NCBI GenBank assembly: GCA_949297365.1
Contig: CASFSL010000003.1
Coordinates: forward strand, 1 to 64,000
Length of the DNA stretch: 64,000 nt
Direction: 5' to 3'
Source of the DNA: an uncultured Bacteroidales bacterium
Lineage (GTDB): Bacteria; Bacteroidota; Bacteroidia; Bacteroidales; UBA932
Shown: positions 10,246 to 18,129 of the stretch, one piece after another
Numbering within the stretch: the first letter of the stretch is position 1
Layout of the letters: the number at the start of each line of letters is the position of its first letter
Position numbers and translations under genes: made by a program
Notes under the pieces: generated by a model
The model's database searches: none
Seen by the model: the letters and a program-made list of their open reading frames with translations, nothing else
What the model was told of the DNA's origin: nothing

Positions 10246-10835
10246 GCAGAATTCATCAGGTTCCTGAGCCGTTCGGACAGTGCCGCACAATTATGGTCCA
10301 GTCTGAACGGCTCCCAGATATAGCCGAGGACAGCAGCACCGCCGAATCCGGCATCGGGCAACAGTCCTATGTTGTCGGCGGACACTCCTCCTAGCGCGAA
10401 TACCCTGTCATTGACAATGCCTGACTTGGATTTGATATCCTCAAGGGAGAAATGAGAACTGTAGCCCCGCTTCGATATACTGTCGAACACAGGGCTTAGG
10501 AACATATAGTCGCACTGTCCGGCATATCTTCCGAGCTCCTCAAAAGAGTGGCAGGAGCGGCTGACCAGGCCGGCAAATCCGGAAGGCGGCACGGGATTAC
10601 GGCTGTTGAGATGCACGCCTCCCAGCCCGTAGCGGAGAACCAGGTCATGACAGTCGTGCAGGGATATCCGGCTGTAGTACCGCGCCGGGACAGCCTCCAG
10701 CAGAACCGACACATCTTCCGCATGAGCTCCCGGCTTACGGACATGCACCCGCCATGCACCGGCATCAAGCAAAGCCGTCACAGCCTCCGCTTCCCCGGGC
10801 AAAAACTCCGGATCGGTTATGACAATTACCCTCAT
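10239..10835 (-). CDS. second thiamine-phosphate-synthase-like protein (ThiE/TenI family)
   Basis: 198 residues from MRVIVITDPEF. The ThiE/TenI fold is recognised by WRVHVRKPGA, RISLHDCHDL, GGVHLNSRN, CDYMFLSPVFDSISKRGY and VFALGGVSADNI. Several positions differ from the orthodox enzyme: HLNSRN replaces HLGQxD, and the pyrophosphate-loop residues after SPVF are altered. It may therefore be TenI-like, or act in precursor salvage. The start overlaps the thiD stop by 4 bases (ATGA), so the two are coupled. A longer frame to 10991 lies inside thiD and is rejected. Confidence 0.8.
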   Translation of the reverse strand: MRVIVITDPEFLPGEAEAVTALLDAGAWRVHVRKPGAHAEDVSVLLEAVPARYYSRISLHDCHDLVLRYGLGGVHLNSRNPVPPSGFAGLVSRSCHSFEELGRYAGQCDYMFLSPVFDSISKRGYSSHFSLEDIKSKSGIVNDRVFALGGVSADNIGLLPDAGFGGAAVLGYIWEPFRLDHNCAALSERLRNLMNSAY

Positions 10836-11629
10836 CTGTAAAAATGTCTGAGAGGTCCGTGACCATGACCGATACGCAGAGATGCTGCGGCCACAATAGC
10901 ATTGTGGACATAAGCGACAGCAGTCTGAACAGCCTCCCGCAGCGGCAGACCTGAGCCCAGAAAAGTGGCGATTGAGGAAGACAGGGTACATCCCGTTCCG
11001 TGCAGATTGTCGGTCAATACCCGCTCGGACGTAATATGCACCAGCCCGTCAAGATCACAAAGAACATCCACAGAAGTATTGTCTGCATCCAGATCTCCTC
11101 CCTTGACCAGAAAAGCACAGCCGTAACGGTCGCGGAGCTGCACAGCTGCCCGGTTCATGTCCTCAACGGACTGTATCCGGAAACCGGCCAGGCGCGAGGC
11201 CTCATCAATATTGGGAGTCACCAGATGCGATTTCGGAAAGATACATGAGCACAGGGCATCCACGGCTTCGGGCATGGTCAGCGAGTCCTTGCTGGTCGAG
11301 ACCATAACCGGGTCAGTCACCACATACAATACCGGATGTACCGACAACTGAGCGGCTATAGCCTTGACTATGGATACAGTACCTGTCATACCTATCTTCA
11401 CGGCATCCACGGCCAGATCTGACATTACCGCATCTATCTGTTGTCCGACAATCTCAGCCGGTACATATTCCACAGCCTTGACACCCTGGGTATTCTGAAC
11501 AGTTACAGCCGTAATGGCCGCAGCGGCATAACCTCCGCAGGCCGATATCGCCTTGATATCAGCCTGGATTCCGGCTCCACCAGAGGGGTCGGAACCGGCT
11601 ATTGACAATACTATCGGGTAATCTTTCAT
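10832..11629 (-). CDS. thiD: hydroxymethylpyrimidine/phosphomethylpyrimidine kinase
   Basis: Phosphorylates HMP and HMP-P for coupling to thiazole. 265 residues, usual length. Ribokinase-fold signatures are IAGSDPSGGAGIQADIK at the N-terminus, VTVQNTQGV, AVKIGMTG, VTDPVM and the C-terminal anion hole LHGTGCTLSSSIATFL. It forms a two-gene operon with the ThiE-like gene. A TATCTTTG element ends only four bases before the ATG, so any mRNA from it would be nearly leaderless. No TPP riboswitch precedes it. Confidence 0.96.
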   Translation of the reverse strand: MKDYPIVLSIAGSDPSGGAGIQADIKAISACGGYAAAAITAVTVQNTQGVKAVEYVPAEIVGQQIDAVMSDLAVDAVKIGMTGTVSIVKAIAAQLSVHPVLYVVTDPVMVSTSKDSLTMPEAVDALCSCIFPKSHLVTPNIDEASRLAGFRIQSVEDMNRAAVQLRDRYGCAFLVKGGDLDADNTSVDVLCDLDGLVHITSERVLTDNLHGTGCTLSSSIATFLGSGLPLREAVQTAVAYVHNAIVAAASLRIGHGHGPLRHFYR

Positions 11630-11633
11630 ACCA

Positions 11634-11641
11634 CAAAGATA
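11634..11641 (-). promoter_or_regulatory. possible -7 promoter element at thiD
   Basis: TATCTTTG on the minus strand, four bases before the thiD ATG. It matches the consensus but leaves almost no leader. Confidence 0.45.
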
Positions 11642-11677
11642 CGGCTGATTCAGGAAAATGCCGCTTCATTTTTTCAG

Positions 11678-11756
11678 AAAAGTTCGGAGTAAACTCACTA
11701 AAAAGTTCGGAGCAAAACAGCCGAAAAGTTCGGAGCAAACTTGCCAAAAAGTTCGG
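11678..11756. repeat. four iterons of AAAAGTTCGG with exact 23-bp period
   Basis: AAAAGTTCGG starts at 11678, 11701, 11724 and 11747. The first three continue as AGYAAA. The last one abuts the promoter of the ATPase gene and lies in the -33/-7 spacer. Exact spacing near two helical turns suggests protein binding on one face of the DNA, possibly autoregulation. Confidence 0.85.
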
Positions 11757-11763
11757 AATTGCT

Positions 11764-11771
11764 TATTTTTG
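11764..11771 (+). promoter_or_regulatory. -7 promoter element of the ATPase gene
   Basis: TATTTTTG matches TAnnTTTG and leaves about 20 bases of leader before the ATG at 11794. The fourth iteron lies directly upstream. Confidence 0.65.
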
Positions 11772-11793
11772 CAAAAGGATAAAGAATTGGACA

Positions 11794-13074
11794 ATGGATA
11801 ATAAGCACTACAGACCTAGAATCTGCGATACTCTCCTGCAAAAAAAGTTGAGGACCAGCGGAGCCGTGCTGATAACAGGCCCGAAATGGTGCGGCAAGAC
11901 CTGGACCGGGCTTAACGCCGCAAACAGTGTAATATACATGCAGGACACCGATAAAAGGGCATCCTACTTGAAAATGGCACAGACTGTTCCGTCTATGCTT
12001 CTGCAGGGTGAAAAACCGCGTCTGATAGATGAGTGGCAGACCGCCACAGTGCTCTGGGACGCAGTACGCTTCGCGGTGGACCAAAACCCGGCTAAAGGAC
12101 AGTTCATCCTGACCGGTAGTGTGGTCGTAGACGATTCAGATGACACCGGACAGATCGAGCATACCGGCACAGGGCGCATATCCAGTCTGAGAATGCGTCC
12201 GATGAGTCTTTTTGAAAGCGGGGAATCCAACGGCACTGTCTCACTCAAAAGCCTCTTCGACGGAAATACAGGCATAGCCTCAACAAGCAGTCTGACCATT
12301 GAGGATCTGGCTTACGCCATCTGTCGCGGAGGCTGGCCTGCTGCCATGGGTATGGACAGGGATGATGCACTGGAGGTCGTATTCGACTACTATGACGCCC
12401 TGGCGGAAAGAGACACATCCTCAGTAGACAAGTCTCAGAAAGACCCGGGCCGGGTCCGCAGCATCATGCGTTCACTGGCCCGGAACATATCCACGATGAC
12501 CACAGACAAAACAATAATCGGCGATGTCAAAGCCAACGACATATCCATGAGCGACAAAACTCTGGAAATATATCTCAGAGCCCTGCGCAGACTCTATGTT
12601 ATAGAAGACATCAAGGCATGGCAGCCCTCGCTGCGCTCCAAGACCGGCATACGGACTTCCGACAAACGCCAATTTGTTGACCCGTCCATAGCTGTAGCCG
12701 CCCTGGGCATCAGTCCTGCCGCCATACTCGAAGATTTCTGCTATTTCGGATTCCTCTTTGAATCCTTATGTTCCCGCGACCTGAGAATCTATTCAGAATC
12801 CATGAGGGGTACTATAAAACATTACCACGACAACAATAATCTTGAAGCTGACTTGATTATCAGTCTGAATGACGGCAGATGGGCTGCAGTAGAGGTCAAA
12901 CTGGGCAGCAGGGAAATAGAAGAGGGAGCGGAACACTTGAAAAAACTGGCCGCCAATATCAACACAGAAAAATTTCCGGCCCCTTCGTTCTTAATGGTCC
13001 TGACAGGTGGAGAATTTGCCTACAGAAGAGAAGACGGTGTGCTGATAGTGCCTGTCGGCTGCCTGCGGGACTGA
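11794..13074 (+). CDS. AAA_14 / DUF4143 ATPase
   Basis: 426 residues from MDNKHYRPRICD. Walker A is GPKWCGKTWTG (about residue 29), Walker B is RLIDEWQ, and sensor-like FILTGSVV follows. The C-terminal DUF4143 region ends with a PD-(D/E)xK-like pattern: LEADLIISLNDG then AAVEVKLGSREIEEG. The family is abundant and often multi-copy in Bacteroidota and archaea, with unknown biological role. An in-frame extension to 11602 runs through the iteron repeats and promoter and is rejected as non-coding. The gene stands alone, divergent from thiD. Confidence 0.85.
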   Translation: MDNKHYRPRICDTLLQKKLRTSGAVLITGPKWCGKTWTGLNAANSVIYMQDTDKRASYLKMAQTVPSMLLQGEKPRLIDEWQTATVLWDAVRFAVDQNPAKGQFILTGSVVVDDSDDTGQIEHTGTGRISSLRMRPMSLFESGESNGTVSLKSLFDGNTGIASTSSLTIEDLAYAICRGGWPAAMGMDRDDALEVVFDYYDALAERDTSSVDKSQKDPGRVRSIMRSLARNISTMTTDKTIIGDVKANDISMSDKTLEIYLRALRRLYVIEDIKAWQPSLRSKTGIRTSDKRQFVDPSIAVAALGISPAAILEDFCYFGFLFESLCSRDLRIYSESMRGTIKHYHDNNNLEADLIISLNDGRWAAVEVKLGSREIEEGAEHLKKLAANINTEKFPAPSFLMVLTGGEFAYRREDGVLIVPVGCLRD

Positions 13075-13076
13075 CA

Positions 13077-13108
13077 CAAAAAAGGGGGCGGACTGTCAAT
13101 CCACCCCC
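13077..13108 (-). terminator. terminator of glyA
   Basis: On the minus strand GGGGGTGGA and TCCGCCCCC form a 9-bp stem (one mismatch), followed by seven T. It may also stop the convergent ATPase gene. Confidence 0.8.
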
Positions 13109-13161
13109 GTTAAATTCTATCTGCTTAAGTTCGTAAAATGTATCAAAATGCGTACATTTTG

Positions 13162-14442
13162 TTACCAGACGTTCAAAGGACGGCCGGCAACAAGAGAATG
13201 CGCAGCATTCTTGACCTTCTCGATGACTGCCTCGTTCTCAACATCTGAAAGCACCTCATCGATAAGTTCGACGATAGCCTCCATATCCTTTTCCACCAGA
13301 CCTCTGGATGTGATGGCGGGTGTACCTACACGGATACCCGAAGTTGTGAACGGAGTACGGCTGTCGAAAGGCACCATGTTCTTATTGACAGTGATGTCGG
13401 CACGCACGAGGGTCTTCTCGGCCACCTTGCCTGTCAGATCGGGGAACTTGGTACGGAGGTCGATCAGCATCAAGTGGTTGTCAGTACCGCCGGAAACGAT
13501 CTTGTAACCTCTGTCGATGAATGCCTGGGCCATGGCTGCGGCATTCTTCTTGACCTGCATCTGATACTCCTTGAACTCAGGCTGGAGAGCCTCGTAGAAT
13601 GCCACGGCCTTGGCTGCGATGCAGTGCTCGAGGGGACCGCCCTGCACACCAGGGAATACAGCCGAGTTGATAAGCTGGGACATCATCTTGATCTGACCCT
13701 TAGGAGTCTTCAGGCCCCAAGGATTCTCAAAGTCCTTGCCGATGATGATGGCACCGCCACGGGGTCCGCGGAGAGTCTTGTGTGTAGTAGTAGTCACGAT
13801 GTGGGCATACTTCACAGGGTTGTCCAGCAGACCTGCTGCGATAAGTCCTGCCGGATGAGCCATATCGACCATGAAGATGGCACCTACCTTGTCGGCTATC
13901 TCGCGCATCCTCTTCCAGTCCCACTCGCGGGAATAGGCAGAGGCACCTCCGACAATCAGCTTGGGCCTGCACTCGAGGGCTGTCTTCTCCATCTGGTCGT
14001 AGTCCACACGGCCTGTCTCCTCGTTCAGCTTGTACGCTACGGGATGATAGTTGATACCGGACATATTGACGGGTGAGCCGTGAGTAAGGTGCCCGCCGTG
14101 AGCCAGGTCCAGACCCATGAAAGTGTCACCGGGCTTGAGACATGCCATGAATACCGCCATGTTGGCCTGAGCACCGGAGTGAGGCTGTACATTGGCAAAC
14201 TCAGCTCCATAGAGTTCCTTGAGACGGTCGATGGCCAGCTGCTCTACCTGGTCCACGACCTCGCATCCGCCGTAGTAGCGGGCTCCGGGATAACCCTCAG
14301 CGTATTTGTTTGTCAGGCAAGAGCCGAGTGCGGCCAGAACGTTGTCACTGACAAAGTTTTCAGAGGCGATCAGCTCTATTCCGTGAAGCTGTCTGCTCTC
14401 CTCTTTCTTGATAAGTTCTGATATTTGCAGATCCTGTTTCAT
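13162..14442 (-). CDS. glyA: serine hydroxymethyltransferase
   Basis: PLP enzyme that interconverts serine and glycine and supplies methylene-tetrahydrofolate. 426 residues, usual length. It shows [13 protein letters not shown] at the N-terminus, the [11 protein letters not shown] segment, [15 protein letters not shown] and the PLP lysine in [15 protein letters not shown]. Monocistronic, with a strong terminator. It is divergent from the TrmH-type gene across a 68-bp gap with a promoter on the plus strand. A minus-strand TACTTTG is one base short of the usual -7 consensus. Confidence 0.97.
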   Translation of the reverse strand: MKQDLQISELIKKEESRQLHGIELIASENFVSDNVLAALGSCLTNKYAEGYPGARYYGGCEVVDQVEQLAIDRLKELYGAEFANVQPHSGAQANMAVFMACLKPGDTFMGLDLAHGGHLTHGSPVNMSGINYHPVAYKLNEETGRVDYDQMEKTALECRPKLIVGGASAYSREWDWKRMREIADKVGAIFMVDMAHPAGLIAAGLLDNPVKYAHIVTTTTHKTLRGPRGGAIIIGKDFENPWGLKTPKGQIKMMSQLINSAVFPGVQGGPLEHCIAAKAVAFYEALQPEFKEYQMQVKKNAAAMAQAFIDRGYKIVSGGTDNHLMLIDLRTKFPDLTGKVAEKTLVRADITVNKNMVPFDSRTPFTTSGIRVGTPAITSRGLVEKDMEAIVELIDEVLSDVENEAVIEKVKNAAHSLVAGRPLNVW

Positions 14443-14471
14443 ATTGTTTGGTTAAACTGATTTTTTCATTT

Positions 14472-14479
14472 TAACTTTG
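14472..14479 (+). promoter_or_regulatory. -7 promoter element of the TrmH-type gene
   Basis: TAACTTTG matches TAnnTTTG, 31 bases before the ATG at 14511. Confidence 0.55.
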
Positions 14480-14510
14480 CAAAGTACGCAAAAATTTACC
14501 GTTTGACAAA

Positions 14511-15056
14511 ATGTTTAGGAAATTATTGAACAGCGAGCTGGGAAGACCTGACGTCGAGGAATATAAAACCTTGTCTAAAAGCCCTATAACCGTAGTCCTG
14601 GACAATGTGAGGAGCCGGCACAATATCGGTTCGGCTTTCCGCACCTGCGACGCTTTCCGCGCCTCGGGGATAGTGCTGTGCGGGATAAGCACCACATCTC
14701 CCGCCCCGGAGATTCACAAATCCGCCCTGGGGGCCGAGTTCTCTGTGGACTGGATATGGCGGCAGGACACCGTGGAGGCAGTCAGAGAACTGAAGGCGCA
14801 GGGATACACCGTCATAGGAGTGGAACAGACCGAAGACTCAATATCCACCGATGATTTCCTCTACGGAAGAAGGGAACTTGACCCTGCCGGGAGATACGCA
14901 GTAATCTTCGGCAACGAAGTCCACGGCATCTCTCAGGAGGCAGTGGACCTGTGCGATTTCACTCTGGAGATTCCCCAGTACGGCACCAAGCACTCGCTCA
15001 ACGTATCCGTGGCCATAGGCATAGTCCTCTATGTCCTCGGGCGCGGACTGCACTAA
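14511..15056 (+). CDS. SpoU/TrmH-family RNA 2'-O-methyltransferase
   Basis: SAM-dependent ribose methylase with a trefoil-knot (SPOUT) fold. 181 residues. The three SpoU motifs are seen: NVRSRHNIGSAFRTCDAF (about residues 32-49), VIFGNEVHGISQEAVDLCD (about 131-149) and IPQYGTKHSLNVSVAIGIV near the C-terminus. The short form lacks the N-terminal substrate domain of the rRNA enzymes, so a tRNA target such as G18 is plausible but unproven. The stop codon overlaps that of the convergent TPR gene by three bases or so, with no terminator between them. Confidence 0.88.
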   Translation: MFRKLLNSELGRPDVEEYKTLSKSPITVVLDNVRSRHNIGSAFRTCDAFRASGIVLCGISTTSPAPEIHKSALGAEFSVDWIWRQDTVEAVRELKAQGYTVIGVEQTEDSISTDDFLYGRRELDPAGRYAVIFGNEVHGISQEAVDLCDFTLEIPQYGTKHSLNVSVAIGIVLYVLGRGLH

Positions 15057-15325
15057 GGATTCATCAGGTCAGTATTGACAAAGCGGATAATGTCGTAGAT
15101 GGACTCTATCGCAGCGGCTGCGGGTCCCTCCGGCTCTATCAGCTTGGCCCTGTTGTAGGCATTGATGGCGTCCCCCCACAGCTCATGTCGGCGGTAGATA
15201 CCTCCCAACAGGAACCACGCCTGGGGATTCTGAGGCTCTGCCTCCAGAAGCCGTTCTATCTCGTCCCTGGCATCGTCCAGACGGCCGGCCGCTATCAGTT
15301 TCTCTATCTCAGTTATAGTAGCCAT
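15053..15325 (-). CDS. small TPR-repeat protein at the end of the rnf operon
   Basis: 90 residues, no signal peptide. Two tetratricopeptide-like helices pairs are visible: AGRLDDARDEIERLLEAEPQNPQ and WFLLGGIYRRHELWGDAINAYNRAKLIEPE (shown here only in part as motif). The gene follows rnfA by 3 bases and is most likely co-transcribed. A role as assembly or interaction factor for Rnf is only an inference from position. Confidence 0.75.
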   Translation of the reverse strand: MATITEIEKLIAAGRLDDARDEIERLLEAEPQNPQAWFLLGGIYRRHELWGDAINAYNRAKLIEPEGPAAAAIESIYDIIRFVNTDLMNP

Positions 15326-15328
15326 ACT

Positions 15329-15928
15329 CTATACCAGTCCGCTGAATCCCATGAACGCCATGGCCAGGATACCGGCCGTGACCAGTGCGATGGGAGTACC
15401 TTTGAATGCCTTGGGAACGGATACCAGGTCCAGCTGCTCGCGGATACCGGCGAAGAGCACCATCGCCACTCCGAAGCCCAGTGCGCTGGATGCGGCGTAG
15501 ACTACGGTCTCGCCCAGATTGAGCAGATGAGCCTCACCGCCGAAGGTGAACTCTTTGGTCACCACGCTGATAGCCACTCCGAGCACAGTACAGTTGGTGG
15601 TAATCAGGGGCAGGAAGATACCCAGGGCCTGATACAGCGAGGGTGATATCTTCTTGAGGATGATCTCGACCATCTGCACGAGGGCCGCAATCACCAGGAT
15701 GAAGACTATCGTCCTCATGAACGTGATGTCCAGACTGGCCAGTATATAATGGTCTATGAGATATGTGACCAGAGTAGACAGGGTGATGACGAACACCACT
15801 GCGGCGGACATGCCCGTGGCCGTACTGACCTTATTGGAGACACCCAGGAACGGGCAGATGCCGAGGAACTGGGCCAGTACGATATTGTTGACAAATACCG
15901 CCGATATGATTATTATCAGATATTCCAT
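15329..15928 (-). CDS. rnfA: Rnf electron transport complex subunit A
   Basis: Integral membrane subunit of the ion-translocating ferredoxin:NAD oxidoreductase. 199 residues with six predicted helices. Family segments are NNIVLAQFLGICPFLGVS near the N-terminus and LPLITTNCTVLGVAI, holding a conserved Cys thought to coordinate a membrane [2Fe-2S] centre with RnfE. It is close in sequence style to rnfE next door. It follows rnfE by 6 bases. Confidence 0.95.
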   Translation of the reverse strand: MEYLIIIISAVFVNNIVLAQFLGICPFLGVSNKVSTATGMSAAVVFVITLSTLVTYLIDHYILASLDITFMRTIVFILVIAALVQMVEIILKKISPSLYQALGIFLPLITTNCTVLGVAISVVTKEFTFGGEAHLLNLGETVVYAASSALGFGVAMVLFAGIREQLDLVSVPKAFKGTPIALVTAGILAMAFMGFSGLV

Positions 15929-15934
15929 AATGTA

Positions 15935-16525
15935 TTAAGCCTTTTTTTGAGTAAGTTTTCTAAATACCACCATGAGGTAGCCCAGTACGATGAATCCTCC
16001 GGGTGCCAGGACGAAAGCCAGCATACCGTCTCCGCCCTCGGCGAGCTTCATGCCGAAGAACGACAGATTGCCAAGCAGCTCGCGCACCATACCGATGACT
16101 GTCAGGGCCAGCGTGAAACCGAGTCCGATACCGATACCGTCACAGGCCGAGTCCAGGGGAGTATTCTTGTTGGCGAACGCCTCCGCCCTGCCGAGGATGA
16201 TGCAGTTGACCACAATCAGCGGGATGAACAGGCCCAGGGCCGCATACAGGTCAGGCACATAGGCCTGCATCAGGAGCTCCAGGACCGTAACGAACGAGGC
16301 TATGATGACGATGTAGGCCGGGATACGGACCTTGTCGGGGATCATCTTGGCCAGAAGCGAGATGAATACGTTGGAGAGAATGAGGACGAAAGTAGTGGCG
16401 AGACCCATTCCCATACCGTTTATCGCGGAGGTAGTGGTACCGATGGTGGGACACATACCGAGCACGAGGATAAACGTAGGATTATCCTTGATGATGCCGT
16501 TGGCTATAATTCTCAGTTTACTCAT
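15935..16525 (-). CDS. rnfE: Rnf electron transport complex subunit E
   Basis: Membrane subunit, homologous to RnfA. 196 residues. Typical segments are NPTFILVLGMCPTIGTTTSA (N-terminal) and IPLIVVNCIILGRAEAFA. The conserved cysteines fit the RnfA/RnfE [2Fe-2S] site. It ends with the basic FRKLTQKKA. It lies between rnfG and rnfA with 6-base gaps. Confidence 0.95.
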   Translation of the reverse strand: MSKLRIIANGIIKDNPTFILVLGMCPTIGTTTSAINGMGMGLATTFVLILSNVFISLLAKMIPDKVRIPAYIVIIASFVTVLELLMQAYVPDLYAALGLFIPLIVVNCIILGRAEAFANKNTPLDSACDGIGIGLGFTLALTVIGMVRELLGNLSFFGMKLAEGGDGMLAFVLAPGGFIVLGYLMVVFRKLTQKKA

Positions 16526-16531
16526 ATTCCG

Positions 16532-17110
16532 CTATTTTGAGTTGTTGTCCATAATCTTCTGAAATACCCTCCAGGCTCTGTCCACCGCATCGCAGTAAGC
16601 CCTGGAGGTAATGGTGGAGGCCGTGATGGCGTCCACGTCCCCGCCGTCCTTGGCCACGCTGAGCCTGAAAGAAGACGGATTCTTGCCTACAAACTGGGAA
16701 TAGAAGGCAGGCTCCGTCATCTTCGCGCCCAGACCGGGGGTCTCGGCATGGGATATGACGGAAGTACCCATGATGTTGCCGTCCATGTCAAAGCCTACCA
16801 TGATGTTGATCGTGCCGCTGAATCCCTTGGATGTAAAGGACTCTACCGCATAGCCCACAGCCTGGCCGTCCTTACGGGCCGGATATACCGCGACTTCCTT
16901 TCCGTCTATCTCCACCGTCATCTTCTCGGATGACGGCGCGTTGTCAAACTCCGGTGTCACCAGAGCGATGGCATTGTTGGTCTTCTTGATCTGCTCCTGG
17001 TCTATCTTGCCTTTAGTCATCACGTATACTCCTCCGAGCAGAGCGGAGCACACCAGACATACCAGAGACAGGCAGAGGACCATGCTGCGAAGTGTGGATT
17101 CCTTAGGCAT
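16532..17110 (-). CDS. rnfG: Rnf electron transport complex subunit G (FMN-binding)
   Basis: 192 residues: one N-terminal transmembrane helix (about residues 10-30) and a periplasmic FMN-binding domain. The flavinylation site is VDAITASTITSRA, in which a Thr is expected to carry covalently linked FMN. ISHAETPGLGAKM is another family mark. The start overlaps the end of rnfD by 8 bases, implying coupled translation. The flavin is attached by an ApbE-type transferase that is not in this window. Confidence 0.95.
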   Translation of the reverse strand: MPKESTLRSMVLCLSLVCLVCSALLGGVYVMTKGKIDQEQIKKTNNAIALVTPEFDNAPSSEKMTVEIDGKEVAVYPARKDGQAVGYAVESFTSKGFSGTINIMVGFDMDGNIMGTSVISHAETPGLGAKMTEPAFYSQFVGKNPSSFRLSVAKDGGDVDAITASTITSRAYCDAVDRAWRVFQKIMDNNSK

Positions 17111-18107
17111 GACTCACCTCCTTCCCGAACCTTGCGGGCTTGATGTATTTGTTGAGTAAGGGTACTATCGAGTTCATAATGAGTATCGCAAACGAGACTC
17201 CCTCGGGATACGAGCCGAAGTAACGGATAAGCACCGTGAGCACTCCGATGCCGATACCGTAGATGACCATTCCCTTGACCGCCATGGGCGAGGTCACGTA
17301 GTCGGTGGCCATGAATACCGAACCGAGCAGAACGCCTCCTGTCAGGATATTGAACAGAGGGTCGGTGTACTGGGACGGATCGATCAGCCAGAAGATACCG
17401 GTCATCACGGCCACGGTCAGGATGATAGTAACGGGGATGTGCGGACGGATGACCCTGCGTACCAGCAGATATATGAAACCGAGGATGATGGCCAGCGCGG
17501 AGGCCTCTCCGGCCGAGCCGCCTGCCCTGGCAAAAAGCATCTGCCCGTAGGTCAGGTCAGGGTTGGCGGAGAGAATCTGGTCCACTGTCATGCCCTGCGC
17601 AAGTCCCTCCTTGACCAAAGCCAGCGGAGTCGCGCCGGTGACGGCATCCACTCCGGGGCGGAACCAGGAAGCGGGCACAGTCCAGTCCGTCATGATCACA
17701 GGGAAGGATATCAGCAGGAAGACACGGCCCACCAGCGCGGGGTTGAAGATATTGTGACCCAATCCGCCGAATGTCATCTTGGCCACACCTATGGCCACCA
17801 CGGCTCCTATCACTATCACCCACCAGGGTGCTGTCGGAGGCAGGTTGAGAGCCAGCAGGACTCCGGTCACGGCTGCGGACAGGTCGGTTACGGTCACCTT
17901 GGTCCGCATCAGATATTTCTGAATGAGGAACTCCACACCCATACATGCTATCACACCCACCAGCAGCAGCTTTATGGCGGAGAGACCGTAGAAGTACACG
18001 GCCACCAGCATCGAGGGAGCAAGGGCGATAAGCACGTCCTTCATGATCTTCCTCGTGCTCTCATCTCCATGAACATGGGGTGCGGGAGATACTATCAGTT
18101 TTCTCAT
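17103..18107 (-). CDS. rnfD: Rnf electron transport complex subunit D
   Basis: Membrane subunit related to NqrB, 334 residues and about nine helices. The N-terminus begins MRKLIVSPAPHVHGDESTRK. The covalent FMN motif is VDAVTGATPLALVK, with Thr in GATPL. Further family marks are FGGLGHNIFNPALVGRVFLL and VFMATDYVTSPM. It follows rnfC by 22 bases, the only real gap inside the operon core. Confidence 0.95.
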   Translation of the reverse strand: MRKLIVSPAPHVHGDESTRKIMKDVLIALAPSMLVAVYFYGLSAIKLLLVGVIACMGVEFLIQKYLMRTKVTVTDLSAAVTGVLLALNLPPTAPWWVIVIGAVVAIGVAKMTFGGLGHNIFNPALVGRVFLLISFPVIMTDWTVPASWFRPGVDAVTGATPLALVKEGLAQGMTVDQILSANPDLTYGQMLFARAGGSAGEASALAIILGFIYLLVRRVIRPHIPVTIILTVAVMTGIFWLIDPSQYTDPLFNILTGGVLLGSVFMATDYVTSPMAVKGMVIYGIGIGVLTVLIRYFGSYPEGVSFAILIMNSIVPLLNKYIKPARFGKEVSHA

Positions 18108-18129
18108 ATTCTTATAATGGTTTAATCAG

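Noticed and set aside
11678-11756. Possible CRISPR array
   Set aside because: Repeats are only about 10-16 bp with 23-bp period, spacers are too short, and no cas genes are present.
11602-11793. In-frame N-terminal extension of the AAA_14/DUF4143 gene
   Set aside because: It covers the iterons and the promoter; translation of a 23-bp repeat in frame is accidental.
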